A DNA stretch of 64,000 bases from JAFLBI01 sp964616465 (GTDB taxonomy: Bacteria; Bacteroidota; Bacteroidia; Chitinophagales; Chitinophagaceae). This document shows, piece by piece, positions 25,864 through 34,142 of the stretch. Each line of letters begins with the position of its first letter. Positions within the stretch are counted from its first letter, which is position 1. A model generated the notes under the pieces. The model saw nothing but the letters and a program-made list of their open reading frames with translations, did not search any database and was not told the origin of the DNA. The stretch lies in the NCBI GenBank assembly GCA_964616465.1, contig CAZTTO010000010.1, positions 71,749-135,748 on the forward strand. The letters run 5' to 3'. The position numbers and the translations under genes are program-made.

Positions 25864-26245
25864 GAAAGATACTATTGTGACAAAGCAAGTCTGGACCTGA
25901 GTATATTGGTTTTTCGAGTTGGTATAAATTAAAATCAACATTAGAAACAACAGTCTCTATGAGTACATGATATAAAACAGGTGGGAGATCTTTTACTGGA
26001 ACTGGGAGGGATGATACAACAGAAGAAGAACCATGATCATCCTGAATTTTGATTACCTCGTATTTTGTATCGCAACAGGCCATCTTTTTCTTAGACGACC
26101 CTTTCTTACAAGCTCAAAAATCCTTAGCGGCTATATCCAACTGAACCTTACTCAACTTCCCCATACAGTAGTGAATATTCACTACCATACCACTAGAAAC
26201 AGTGAAGTAAAGAATTGCTAATATGGATACAAACCATTTTTTCAT
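25856..26245 (-). pseudogene. HYC_CC_PP family gene with in-frame TGA at codon 44
   Basis: Read from ATG 26245, the frame gives MKKWFVSILAILYF, a signal or anchor helix, then NIHYCMG (His25, Tyr26, Cys27: the HYC motif), then TGA at 26116-26114, and continues in the same frame with ACKKG, the CC pair (Cys57-Cys58) and LPP to a stop at 25856. All three family hallmarks are in one frame, 130 codons including both stops. The TGA sits two codons before a Cys, where I recall a CxC-type pair in relatives. It may be a nonsense mutation, a sequencing error, recoding (Sec or readthrough), or a gene now made as fragments. No convincing SECIS stem follows the TGA. The family is often near metal-homeostasis genes, as here. 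Confidence 0.7.
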
Positions 26246-26250
26246 CAGTA

Positions 26251-26258
26251 CAAAAGTA
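26251..26258 (-). promoter_or_regulatory. -7 promoter element before the HYC_CC_PP gene
   Basis: TACTTTTG on the minus strand (26258-26251) matches TAnnTTTG and ends five bases before the ATG. No TTG lies at the right distance, so support is moderate. If real, the message is leaderless. Confidence 0.4.
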
Positions 26259-26301
26259 ATGTATATTCAAATAAATGAAATAATACCCTCAAATTTAAAT
26301 G

Positions 26302-27072
26302 TTAAAATTCATGTGCCTCAGATAGCTGCAATGACTTTTCTTTTTTCTGCTTACGCCAATCGGGTCGCCAATACATAAACAGTCTAAATGTATGATTTTC
26401 ATTGTATTTATTACCTTGAATCAACTGCTGATACACGTGCATATAACCTATATCCGCCTCTAAAGCAGAGGTTAGTTTTTGCCTAAAACCGACAAAAAAT
26501 CTATTCTGATCAAAGTGATTATAAACAATATCCCTGCCTGTTTGCAACAATAATTCATTTGCAATTGATAATTTAGGTACATATTCCTGCTTACTAAACG
26601 ACCAGTTCAACATACTTAAATACCTCAAACGAGCTGTAAATCTCCTATCTCTTATAGGTATGCCATTTACAATTTTTTCCTGCCAGCGTTCTTCCAGTCT
26701 AATTCTATGAACCCACTGAACGGATCCATTCTGCTTTACCCACTGGGCTTGTTGGTACAATCTATTTTCATTTGCAAATAATTCTGTTGCATTATTCCTA
26801 CTCGCCAGCCACAAATGGCCTGTGCCTCCAGCTAAAGAAAATCCTCTGTGCATTTGTCTTGAAATCCCCCATCGAACAAAGTAGAAATTATTCCCAGCTA
26901 AAAAATCATTTCTGCGAATATGCACATCGCCTATCAAACTCCATTTATCTGAAACCTTTGCAAGGGTATTGATACTCCACCAACTATGATGTTGAGTTTC
27001 AACTTGCTTTTGCTGTGCTGTCAAAAGAAGAGAAATAAATAATCCAACCAATGCAAATAGCGTTCTAAGCAT
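26302..27072 (-). CDS. DUF2490 domain outer-membrane-type protein
   Basis: A 256-residue exported protein with a signal peptide ending LLLTAQ. The body fits DUF2490, a predicted outer-membrane beta barrel: HHSWWSINTLAKVSDKW at the start, RLEERW in the middle, and strand-like segments such as RFFVGFRQKL and TFRLFMYWRPDW. Function is unknown. It precedes the metal cluster on the same strand after a 56-base gap. A TAGTTTTG element (27084-27077) lies just before the start codon. Confidence 0.82.
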   Translation of the reverse strand: MLRTLFALVGLFISLLLTAQQKQVETQHHSWWSINTLAKVSDKWSLIGDVHIRRNDFLAGNNFYFVRWGISRQMHRGFSLAGGTGHLWLASRNNATELFANENRLYQQAQWVKQNGSVQWVHRIRLEERWQEKIVNGIPIRDRRFTARLRYLSMLNWSFSKQEYVPKLSIANELLLQTGRDIVYNHFDQNRFFVGFRQKLTSALEADIGYMHVYQQLIQGNKYNENHTFRLFMYWRPDWRKQKKEKSLQLSEAHEF

Positions 27073-27076
27073 GCAA

Positions 27077-27084
27077 CAAAACTA
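27077..27084 (-). promoter_or_regulatory. -7 promoter element before the DUF2490 gene
   Basis: TAGTTTTG on the minus strand fits TAnnTTTG. It ends four bases before the ATG at 27072, again implying little or no leader. The -33 region (GTG about 18 bases upstream) is imperfect. Confidence 0.4.
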
Positions 27085-27147
27085 ACTTAGTAGAGCTATT
27101 TTCACACATGATATCTATCATAATCTAAAATTATTGACCTTTAGCAG

Positions 27148-27783
27148 GTGACACAAATTAAATACAAATTTCAAGTTGGCTCCTCTGAATACCATTTATT
27201 CATTCCATCTTTGCAATATCTTCAAACTTCTTATGAAGAATCAAAAAGTAAAGGGAACTTTAAGCCCTTTCCATATTGGGGTAAAGTTTGGCCTGCCGCT
27301 AAGGCACTTCAAAAATTCTTACTAGAAGGAGGAAATACATTCATTCAGAAGAAACAAATCATGGAAATTGGCTGCGGAATTGGACTTCCTTCGTTTATTG
27401 CATCTTTATATGCCGACTCAGTTTTAGTTAGCGACTACCATGAAGATGCTATCAATCAAATAAAGATTAATCTAGGACATTGGCCTACAAAAAATATACA
27501 AACTAAATTATTTAACTGGCAAAACAACTTTGTTGATAATCACATAGAAGTACTTTTAATGAGCGATGTAAATTACGATCCCGTATCACATGAAAGTCTC
27601 AACAGATTAATCGGCCAGTTCTTATCAAAGCCTAATAATACCATTCTCCTCTCTACACCTGATAGAATTGCGGGTGTTAACTTCATTGACCATTTAAGTG
27701 GCTATATCCAAAGCAGCATGCAATACAATATAGATGAAACCAATTGTTTTGTATATGTACTTCAAAAAAAAGCCGCACCATAA
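27148..27783 (+). CDS. class I SAM-dependent methyltransferase (METTL21/Nnt1-like)
   Basis: A 211-residue protein starting at GTG 27148. The AdoMet-binding motif I is IMEIGCGIGLPSF at about residue 71, motif II SVLVSDYHEDA, and a DVNYDPVSHE segment follows where the (D/N)xxY region of METTL21-type lysine methyltransferases lies. GNFKPFPYWGKVWPAA before motif I is typical of this group. The target, a protein lysine or small molecule, is not known. It is divergent from the DUF2490 gene and convergent with the slipin gene. Confidence 0.83.
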   Translation: MTQIKYKFQVGSSEYHLFIPSLQYLQTSYEESKSKGNFKPFPYWGKVWPAAKALQKFLLEGGNTFIQKKQIMEIGCGIGLPSFIASLYADSVLVSDYHEDAINQIKINLGHWPTKNIQTKLFNWQNNFVDNHIEVLLMSDVNYDPVSHESLNRLIGQFLSKPNNTILLSTPDRIAGVNFIDHLSGYIQSSMQYNIDETNCFVYVLQKKAAP

Positions 27784-27794
27784 AATGATGCGAC
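27764..27794 (-). terminator. intrinsic terminator of the slipin-NfeD operon
   Basis: On the minus strand an 8-bp stem (27794-27787 with 27779-27772, loop of seven) is followed by eight T. It overlaps the end of the convergent methyltransferase gene. Confidence 0.75.
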
Positions 27795-27819
27795 TCAATT
27801 ATTATTTATCCAAATAGTT

Positions 27820-28602
27820 CTACTCTGATTGTTTAAAAACTTCCTTCACTTGTCCTTGCTGAAGAAAAGGACGCAAAATATCAATTGGTACAGGGAAGAT
27901 AGTTGTTGAATTATTTTCGGTAGCAATTTCACGCAATGTTTGAAGGTATCTCAGAGTGAGTGCACTTGGGTGATGAGAGAGAATTTCTGCAGCATCAGCA
28001 AGCTTTTGGGAAGCTTGCAATTCACCTTCGGCTGAAATTACTTTAGACCTTCTTTCTCTTTCTGCTTCTGCCTGCTTGGCCATAGCTCTTTGCATTTCCT
28101 GTGGAAGGTCAATTTGCTTTACTTCTACATTTGAAACTTTGATACCCCAAGGTTCGGTTTGTGCATCAATAATTTGTTGCAGCTTTTGATTAATCTTTTC
28201 TCTTTGAGAAAGCAAATCATCTAATTCCATTTGTCCGCATACACTTCTTAGTGTTGTTTGGGAAATTTGCGAAGTAGCCGACATAAAGTTTTCTACCTGA
28301 ACAATAGCATTACGTGGATCTATAACGCGGAAGTAAACAACGGCGTTTACCTTTACAGACACGTTATCATTTGTGATGATGTCTTGAGGGGGAACATCTA
28401 AAACAATAGTTCGCAAACTTACCTTCACCATCTTATCAATAAATGGTATCAGCAAGATAAGACCTGGTCCTTTTGCTGCTATTAATCGGCCTAATCTGAA
28501 TACAACACCCCTTTCATATTCTCTAAGTACTTTAATGGCTGCTGAAAGAAAAGTTATTGAAAACAGCACTAATAAGACTAACGAAAATGGTACCTTTTCC
28601 AT
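27820..28602 (-). CDS. slipin family SPFH protein
   Basis: A 260-residue stomatin-like protein: one N-terminal membrane helix (about 5-22), then an SPFH domain from LREYERGVVFRLGRL through VNAVVYFRVIDPRNAIV and a helical end with ALTLRYLQTLREIA. Slipins form membrane assemblies and are commonly encoded next to NfeD proteases that cut their C-terminus. Here NfeD is directly upstream (nine-base gap) in the same operon, which supports the same pairing. Confidence 0.94.
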   Translation of the reverse strand: MEKVPFSLVLLVLFSITFLSAAIKVLREYERGVVFRLGRLIAAKGPGLILLIPFIDKMVKVSLRTIVLDVPPQDIITNDNVSVKVNAVVYFRVIDPRNAIVQVENFMSATSQISQTTLRSVCGQMELDDLLSQREKINQKLQQIIDAQTEPWGIKVSNVEVKQIDLPQEMQRAMAKQAEAERERRSKVISAEGELQASQKLADAAEILSHHPSALTLRYLQTLREIATENNSTTIFPVPIDILRPFLQQGQVKEVFKQSE

Positions 28603-28611
28603 ATACTATAT

Positions 28612-29889
28612 TTATTGATTTCTTGATACGATTAAAGTAAAATGATCACGACTTGTAACAACCACTTTATCACCTTTTTTGAAAGATACGCCATTTGAAG
28701 AAGCCTGCCAAAGCTCACCTTGCACCATGATCCATCCTTGATCAGAAAAGTCTTCAGAAACCTCACCTTCAGCTCCTATAAGTGCATCTTCACCGGTACT
28801 TACTTTTTCATTTTGTGCACGAAGACCGAACCAAGCAATTCCACCAAAAAAAGCAGCTACTAGTAACACAGTTGGAATAATGACAGAATTTGAAATTCGA
28901 GCAAATTCTAATGGTGAATCCGTTTTCAGCAACATCATTGATCCAAGAAATAATGCTACGATACCTCCTACTGTCAGCACTCCATTGGTTGCAGTATATA
29001 CTTCCGCTATGAAAAATATAACTGCAAGAACAACCAATGCAATTCCAATAATATTGACTGGAAGACTATGCATTGCATAAAAAGATAGCAATAGTGAGAT
29101 TGAACCTACAATTCCAGGGAATAATGTTCCTGGACTATACAATTCAAGTATGATGCCCAACAAACCTAAAGTCATAAATACATAAGCTACCTCTGGATCT
29201 GCAATTAGAACCAACATTTTTTCAAAAAAGTTCATGGGCAATTCAATGATAGCTGATGAAGAAAAGTCTAACGACTGCAATTCATTCCCAATTTTAACTT
29301 CTTTGTCTTGTAAAGCCTTCAGCAACTCCTCCATATCATTTGCAACTATATCAATAACGTTCCGTTCCTTAGCTTCAGCCGCAGTAATTGATTCACTTTT
29401 TCTAACTGCCAATTCAGCCCAAATAGTATCTCGCTTTCTTTGTTCTGCAATGCTTCTTATGAAAGCAGCAGCGTCATTCGTAACTTTTGCTGACATAATA
29501 GAATCCATCGATTGCTGCATTGAAACTGGATGTGCGGCACCAATATTAGTGCCTGGCGACATAGCAGCGATATGTCCAGCCATTGTAATAAATACGCCAG
29601 CAGATCCTGCATGAGCTCCATTTGGAGTGACATAAACAATAATTGGCACAGGTGATTCTAAAATATCCTGTACAATTTGACGAGTTGTCTTTAGCAACCC
29701 GCCAGGTGTGTTCAACTCAACCACCAAAGCACTCGCTTTTTTATCGATGGCTGTTTGGATACCTCTCTTCAAATAATCAGAAATAGGTGGGCTAATTGCA
29801 CCATCGATACGTATAACATAAACATCGGCAGCAACAGAAGTTGAATAAATCAAAAACGTATGAAATAATATAAATAGAAACTTTTTCAT
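28612..29889 (-). CDS. NfeD family membrane-bound serine protease
   Basis: A 425-residue protein. A signal peptide ending SVAAD leads to a ClpP-like protease domain with Ser96 in AGSAGVF and candidate partner Lys135 in IMSAKVT; GTNIGAAHP follows. Membrane helices at about 235-345 connect to a C-terminal OB-fold NfeD domain (DALIGAEGEVSEDF, GDKVVVTSRD). Long-form NfeD proteins cleave slipin or stomatin partners. The slipin gene follows, and the start overlaps the stop of the upstream haem lipoprotein gene by four bases. Confidence 0.93.
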   Translation of the reverse strand: MKKFLFILFHTFLIYSTSVAADVYVIRIDGAISPPISDYLKRGIQTAIDKKASALVVELNTPGGLLKTTRQIVQDILESPVPIIVYVTPNGAHAGSAGVFITMAGHIAAMSPGTNIGAAHPVSMQQSMDSIMSAKVTNDAAAFIRSIAEQRKRDTIWAELAVRKSESITAAEAKERNVIDIVANDMEELLKALQDKEVKIGNELQSLDFSSSAIIELPMNFFEKMLVLIADPEVAYVFMTLGLLGIILELYSPGTLFPGIVGSISLLLSFYAMHSLPVNIIGIALVVLAVIFFIAEVYTATNGVLTVGGIVALFLGSMMLLKTDSPLEFARISNSVIIPTVLLVAAFFGGIAWFGLRAQNEKVSTGEDALIGAEGEVSEDFSDQGWIMVQGELWQASSNGVSFKKGDKVVVTSRDHFTLIVSRNQ

Positions 29890-30473
29890 AAACGAGAAAT
29901 TGGTTCATTACTGTTGTTGCGGAAAATGATATGCCATGCGCCTCTTAAATCGCCCTCTTTATAGTTTATTGCCCGATCATCAGGATATAAATGATTAATG
30001 GCTTGCACAACTGTAGGCTGCATATCTTTTTGTGGATCACCATGACAAGCAAGACACATAGGTTGAATAATGATGGGTTTAAAGTAATGCACTTCGTTTA
30101 CGGAAATCCTCACCAACTCAGGCTTTTGAATCGCAGCCAATCTTTTTAGAACTTCTCTTTCAAGTGAATCAGGCGCATTACCATGATTTCGAAACTGAGT
30201 CGAAACCCTTTTAATTGTAACATCTTCACTCTTATATACATTGGTCAAACTTAGCGCTTGTACATTGCAATAAGAAACAGCCCCTTCAAATCCATTTTGT
30301 GCAATTGCTTTTTGCAAGGATATCCTCAAAGTATCAAAAGTGGCAAGTACCAAACTATCACCCTCTTTGATATATAAGCTATCAGATTTTGATTCTATAT
30401 TTTTTGTAGAATTAGTACATGCCGCCAAAAGAAGCATCAATCCCAAAAAATGTATCCTAATTTTGAACATCAT
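29886..30473 (-). CDS. DUF3365 / Tll0287-like haem-binding lipoprotein
   Basis: A 195-residue protein with a lipoprotein signal (lipobox LLAAC, Cys19) and one c-type haem motif CLACH (Cys140, Cys143, His144). The fold region SLQKAIAQNGFEGAVSYCN, the RVSTQFRNHGNAPDSLE segment and YPDDRAINYKEGDLRGAWHI match DUF3365 proteins, which act as periplasmic haem sensors or redox domains. It shares four bases with nfeD, so translation is coupled: a haem protein next to a membrane protease. Confidence 0.88.
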   Translation of the reverse strand: MMFKIRIHFLGLMLLLAACTNSTKNIESKSDSLYIKEGDSLVLATFDTLRISLQKAIAQNGFEGAVSYCNVQALSLTNVYKSEDVTIKRVSTQFRNHGNAPDSLEREVLKRLAAIQKPELVRISVNEVHYFKPIIIQPMCLACHGDPQKDMQPTVVQAINHLYPDDRAINYKEGDLRGAWHIIFRNNSNEPISRL

Positions 30474-30559
30474 AACTGAGATTTTGTTCTAAGTTACTGA
30501 ATCCAATCGCCCTAGCCACATTTTAATGATGGTTTTGAAATTTTATAAAAAGATATACA

Positions 30560-31201
30560 ATGAATACAGACATAGCTTCTATAAGAAAGGATTATCAAAA
30601 AAGATCACTCGACGAAAAAGATGTAGCTCCAAATCCAATGCAACAATTTGATACATGGTGGCAAGAAGCTATCGGATCAAATATTGATGAAGTAAATGCT
30701 ATGACTTTGGCTACTGTAGATAAAGAAGGAATACCAGATGCTAGAACCGTATTATTAAAAGGACTAGATGAGAACGGATTTGTATTTTTTACCAATTATG
30801 AGAGTTCAAAAAGCAAGCAATTAGAAGAGCAGCCATCTTGTGCTATACTTTTCTTTTGGAAAGAATTAGAGCGCCAAGTGAGAATTAGAGGTATTGCTGA
30901 AAAAATTAGTACCGAAGAAAGTGTTGCTTATTTTAACAGCAGACCAGACGGAAGTAAAATTGGGGCTTGGGCATCTCCACAAAGTTGGGTTGTTGCAGGC
31001 AAAGCATGGCTGGAGCAAACATTTGATTATTATCTAGAACGATTCAAACGTGGTGAAATTCCAAAACCACCACATTGGGGTGGGTTTAGAATAATACCTA
31101 CCCAAATTGAATTCTGGCAAGGAAGACCTAACAGAATGCACGATCGAATTAGATATACTAAAGACCAAGACAACTGGACAATTGAGAGGTTAGCACCGTA
31201 A
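30560..31201 (+). CDS. pdxH: pyridoxamine 5'-phosphate oxidase
   Basis: FMN-dependent enzyme that makes pyridoxal 5'-phosphate from PNP or PMP, in the cytoplasm. The 213-residue length is standard. Motifs: RTVLLKGLDENGFVFFTNY with the FMN-binding residues, SSKSKQLEEQP, SRPDGSKIGAWASPQS and the C-terminal WQGRPNRMHDR. The ATG at 30560 precedes the family's usual N-terminus (SIRKDYQKRSLDE). It is convergent with hutU and appears to be transcribed alone. Confidence 0.97.
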   Translation: MNTDIASIRKDYQKRSLDEKDVAPNPMQQFDTWWQEAIGSNIDEVNAMTLATVDKEGIPDARTVLLKGLDENGFVFFTNYESSKSKQLEEQPSCAILFFWKELERQVRIRGIAEKISTEESVAYFNSRPDGSKIGAWASPQSWVVAGKAWLEQTFDYYLERFKRGEIPKPPHWGGFRIIPTQIEFWQGRPNRMHDRIRYTKDQDNWTIERLAP

Positions 31202-31233
31202 TTTAACTGCATTGATCTTATAGCAGTAAATTA
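31199..31233. terminator. hairpin between convergent pdxH and hutU
   Basis: An 11-bp stem with one bulge (31199-31210 with 31223-31233) and a 12-base loop. It begins in the pdxH stop codon and overlaps the end of hutU. There is no U-tract, so a terminator role is tentative. Confidence 0.35.
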
Positions 31234-32930
31234 TGTTCCTTACCAGTTTGAATAGCCAATTCATACCCTGCATCTGCATGACGAATCACCCCCATACCAG
31301 GATCATTCCTAAGCACTCTCTTTAGCCTACGTGCTGCATCATCAGAACCATCGGCTACAATCACCATACCTGCATGAATACTATAACCCATTCCAACCCC
31401 TCCGCCATGGTGTAAACTAACCCAGCTTGCACCTCCTGCAGTATTGACTAATGCGTTTAATATAGGCCAATCGGCAACTGCATCGCTACCATCTAACATT
31501 GACTCGGTTTCACGATTAGGAGAAGCTACACTTCCTGTATCGAGGTGGTCTCTACCAATAACTATTGGAGCTTTGAGTTTTCCTTGTTTAACCATTTCGT
31601 TAAATGCCAATCCAGCCAACTCCCTTTGCCCCTGTCCTAACCAACAAATTCTTGCTGGCAATCCTTGAAATGCAATTTTCTCTCCAGCCATTTTCATCCA
31701 TCTGGCCAAAGATTTTTCTTCTGGAAATATTTCCAATATTTTTTGATCAGTAGCTGCAATATCTGCCGGATCTCCACTTAAAGCAGCCCATCTAAAAGGA
31801 CCCTTCCCTTCGCAAAACAAAGGACGTATATAAGCCGGTACAAAACCAGGAAATAATTCACTTGATTTAAGCGAAGGTGCTTTATCAATCAAACTTCCAA
31901 AACGATGTTGTTTATCGTGCTCAGTATTATTTTGTGCAAACTCAATTGCTCTCGCTCGAATATTATTTCCGTAATCAAATGCAATAGCGCCAGCATCTTG
32001 TAAATGCATCATTAATTGAATATGCTCATACATGCTTTCATAAGAAAGAGCGACATATTTCTGAGGATCATTAGTCCTTAATTGATTAGCTGCTTCAACA
32101 GACAATTGATGTGGGAAATACCCTATCAGTGGATCGTGTGCACTCGTTTGATCGGTGATTGTTTCAGGAACAATCTTCCTTTCAATCAATCGATTTAAAA
32201 GTAGAACAGCATTACAATGCACGCCAATACTTTTTGCCTCTCCTTTTATTTTACAATCAACAGCACGATCTATTGCTTGATCAATATCATGAAAAAGTTC
32301 ATCTAAATATCGAGTCTCCAAGCGCTTGGTGGCTCGCCACTCTTCTACTTCAGCAATTAATGCTACGCCTTCATTCATAGTAATTGCCAAAGGTTGTGCA
32401 CCACCCATTCCACCTAGTCCTGCTGTTACATGTAAAGTTCCTTTTAATGTTCCGCCAAAATGCTTATTTGCAATTGCAGCATAAGTTTCATAAGTACCCT
32501 GCACAATTCCTTGCGAACCAATATAAATCCAACTACCAGCAGTCATTTGGCCATACATCATCAATCCCTTCTTCTCCAATTCATCAAAATGATTCCAGTT
32601 AGCCCAATTAGGTACGAGCTGACTATTACTAATTAAAACCCTAGGTGCATCTATATGAGTAGGCATAACGGCAACAGGCTTACCACTTTGGATTAAAAGG
32701 GTTTCATCATTTTCTAACCGTTGTAAAACTTCTAAGATTTTAAAAAGTGCATCAGAGTTTCTTGCAGCCTTTCCTCTACCTCCATAAACAATAAGATCCT
32801 CAGGTGACTCAGCCACCGAAGGATCTAAATTATTCAACAACATTCTATAAGCTGCTTCTTGTATCCAACCTTTACATACCAATTGAGACCCTGTAGGGGT
32901 CTTAGGAATTGAAATTTTATTTTCTTTCAT
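31218..32930 (-). CDS. hutU: urocanate hydratase
   Basis: HutU converts urocanate to imidazolone propionate in histidine breakdown, using bound NAD+. The 570-residue protein has the standard length. Motifs are YGGRGKAARN near the N-terminus, AGLGGMGGAQPLA (NAD region), and the LFCEGKGPFRWAALSGDP segment with the active-site Cys. I use ATG 32930; a TTG two codons earlier is in frame. No hutH, hutI or hutG is beside it. A 7-bp inverted repeat (32951-32971) lies just upstream. Confidence 0.97.
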   Translation of the reverse strand: MKENKISIPKTPTGSQLVCKGWIQEAAYRMLLNNLDPSVAESPEDLIVYGGRGKAARNSDALFKILEVLQRLENDETLLIQSGKPVAVMPTHIDAPRVLISNSQLVPNWANWNHFDELEKKGLMMYGQMTAGSWIYIGSQGIVQGTYETYAAIANKHFGGTLKGTLHVTAGLGGMGGAQPLAITMNEGVALIAEVEEWRATKRLETRYLDELFHDIDQAIDRAVDCKIKGEAKSIGVHCNAVLLLNRLIERKIVPETITDQTSAHDPLIGYFPHQLSVEAANQLRTNDPQKYVALSYESMYEHIQLMMHLQDAGAIAFDYGNNIRARAIEFAQNNTEHDKQHRFGSLIDKAPSLKSSELFPGFVPAYIRPLFCEGKGPFRWAALSGDPADIAATDQKILEIFPEEKSLARWMKMAGEKIAFQGLPARICWLGQGQRELAGLAFNEMVKQGKLKAPIVIGRDHLDTGSVASPNRETESMLDGSDAVADWPILNALVNTAGGASWVSLHHGGGVGMGYSIHAGMVIVADGSDDAARRLKRVLRNDPGMGVIRHADAGYELAIQTGKEHNLLL

Positions 32931-32950
32931 ATGCAATCAATCCACGACAA

Positions 32951-32971
32951 GATACAACAGTTTATTGTATC
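32951..32971. repeat. inverted repeat upstream of hutU
   Basis: GATACAA (32951-32957) and TTGTATC (32965-32971) form a 7-bp inverted repeat with a 7-base spacer, about 20 bases before the hutU start, and overlap a -7-like TATCTTGT on the minus strand. It could be an operator. Confidence 0.35.
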
Positions 32972-32995
32972 AGGTATTGATGCTAATGTAAGAGT

Positions 32996-33460
32996 CTATC
33001 TAAAGGAAATTAACTCAACATCAAAAATAAGGGTAACATTTGGACCAATTTGTGCACTCACTTGTCGATCGCCATAAGCCAAGTGTGGTGGAATAAAAAA
33101 CCTGAATTTGCTACCTGTAGGCATCAATTGAAGACCTTCTGTCCAACCAGCAATTACCCTATTCAATGGAAAGCTTGCTGGAGTTCCTCTTTGAACAGAA
33201 CTATCAAATACAGTTCCATCGATTAGAGTGCCATGATAATGACAAGTAACAGTATGAATAGGCCAAGGTTTTTCACCATCACCCATGTTCAACACTTCAT
33301 ATTGTAAACCACTTTCTAATGCTACTACCCCATCACGTTTTGCATTCTCAGTAAGAAATGCTTGTCCTTCTGCTAAGTTTTTATTCGACAACTCTAATTT
33401 TCTTTGCGCTAGAATATCTGCTGCTCCCATAATTTTTTTGACAAATGTAAACAGGCCCAT
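32996..33460 (-). CDS. FKBP-type peptidyl-prolyl cis-trans isomerase
   Basis: A 154-residue protein. An N-terminal helical part (AQRKLELSNKNLAEGQAFL) resembles the dimerisation region of FkpA/FklB proteins, and the FKBP domain follows: VTCHYHGTLIDGTVFDSS, FPLNRVIAGWTEGLQLMPTGSKFRFFIPPHLAYG and TLIFDVELI. I see no clear signal peptide, so it may be cytoplasmic. I choose ATG 33460; a TTG three codons upstream is in frame. It catalyses proline isomerisation during protein folding. Confidence 0.93.
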   Translation of the reverse strand: MGLFTFVKKIMGAADILAQRKLELSNKNLAEGQAFLTENAKRDGVVALESGLQYEVLNMGDGEKPWPIHTVTCHYHGTLIDGTVFDSSVQRGTPASFPLNRVIAGWTEGLQLMPTGSKFRFFIPPHLAYGDRQVSAQIGPNVTLIFDVELISFR

Positions 33461-33610
33461 GTTCTTCAACTAATTTTTGGTTGATAATAGTACAAAGTAG
33501 GGCATTAATAAGTTTTGAAAATAAATGACTCCGAATTAAAAATTAATGACACCGCTTTTGTTACCTCTTTATGTTAATAAAGCACTATTTAGAACTGAAA
33601 CGAAATAAAC

Positions 33611-33646
33611 TAAAAAACCCTTAACTCGTTGAGAATTAAGGGTTTT
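33611..33646 (-). terminator. intrinsic terminator of the tRNA-Lys gene
   Basis: An 11-bp AT-rich stem (33614-33624 with 33636-33646) with a short inner helix in the loop. On the minus strand it ends in a run of six T. It lies 35 bases after the tRNA. Confidence 0.8.
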
Positions 33647-33680
33647 CAGTTCAGAACTAAAAGGTTCAAAAGATAGGTTG

Positions 33681-33753
33681 TGATCCCGCTGGGACTCGAA
33701 CCCAGGGCCCATACATTAAAAGTGTATTGCTCTACCAACTGAGCTACGGAATC
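33681..33753 (-). tRNA. tRNA-Lys (anticodon TTT)
   Basis: A 73-base cloverleaf on the minus strand: 7-bp acceptor stem (GATTCCG with CGGGATC, one G-T pair), D arm with AGCTCAGTTGGTAGAGC, anticodon stem ATACA/TGTAT around loop CTTTTAA (anticodon TTT), and T arm with GGTTCGAGTCC. The 3' CCA is not encoded. The discriminator base is A. Confidence 0.97.
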
Positions 33754-33854
33754 AGGGCTTAATGAATAAGTCCTTTAAATTTTGGAGTGCAAAAATAGGT
33801 GAATTCAAAAAACTGACAAATTTTTTATGGAATTAATTCTCAATTATTTAAATC

Positions 33855-34091
33855 TCATCGATTACTCCGAAAAAGTCTTGCAAAAAAACCTTTTGATTCT
33901 TCACCGTGATATGCTTTGCTATCAACTATTTCATCTAGTATTTCAACATTTTTTGCTTCAGTCCAATCATCTAATCCCTTGAACCATACCATATCGTTAG
34001 CCTTTAATCCTTTATCCTTTAAAACATCTAAAGTATATGGACCTTTAAGAAGCTTATTTTTTTTAAGTAAGTAAATGGATACATCATTCAT
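33855..34091 (-). CDS. GYF_2 / DUF4339 domain small protein
   Basis: A 78-residue protein. Residues 4-50 resemble the DUF4339/GYF_2 fold: IYLLKKNKLLKGPYTLDVLK, then a MVWFKGLDDWTEAKNV segment in which the W-x8-W pattern is typical. The C-terminus (FFARLFRSN) is amphipathic and basic. Such domains are thought to bind peptides or other proteins. I start at 34091 rather than 34115 because it gives the normal domain edge. It is 51 bases upstream of the ctpA-type gene on the same strand. Confidence 0.75.
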   Translation of the reverse strand: MNDVSIYLLKKNKLLKGPYTLDVLKDKGLKANDMVWFKGLDDWTEAKNVEILDEIVDSKAYHGEESKGFFARLFRSNR

Positions 34092-34142
34092 TGTTCCAAA
34101 TATAAAACATGACAAACATTTTTATAACATCTATTTTCCACA

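Noticed and set aside
26084..26116. SECIS-like element after the in-frame TGA
   Set aside because: A GGTC stretch occurs about 15 bases after the TGA, but the flanking bases do not form a convincing stem, so I do not list it.
29234..29614. 126-residue open frame on the plus strand inside nfeD
   Set aside because: Antisense to a clear nfeD coding region, low-complexity Ile/Ser/Ala composition and no promoter; a shadow frame.
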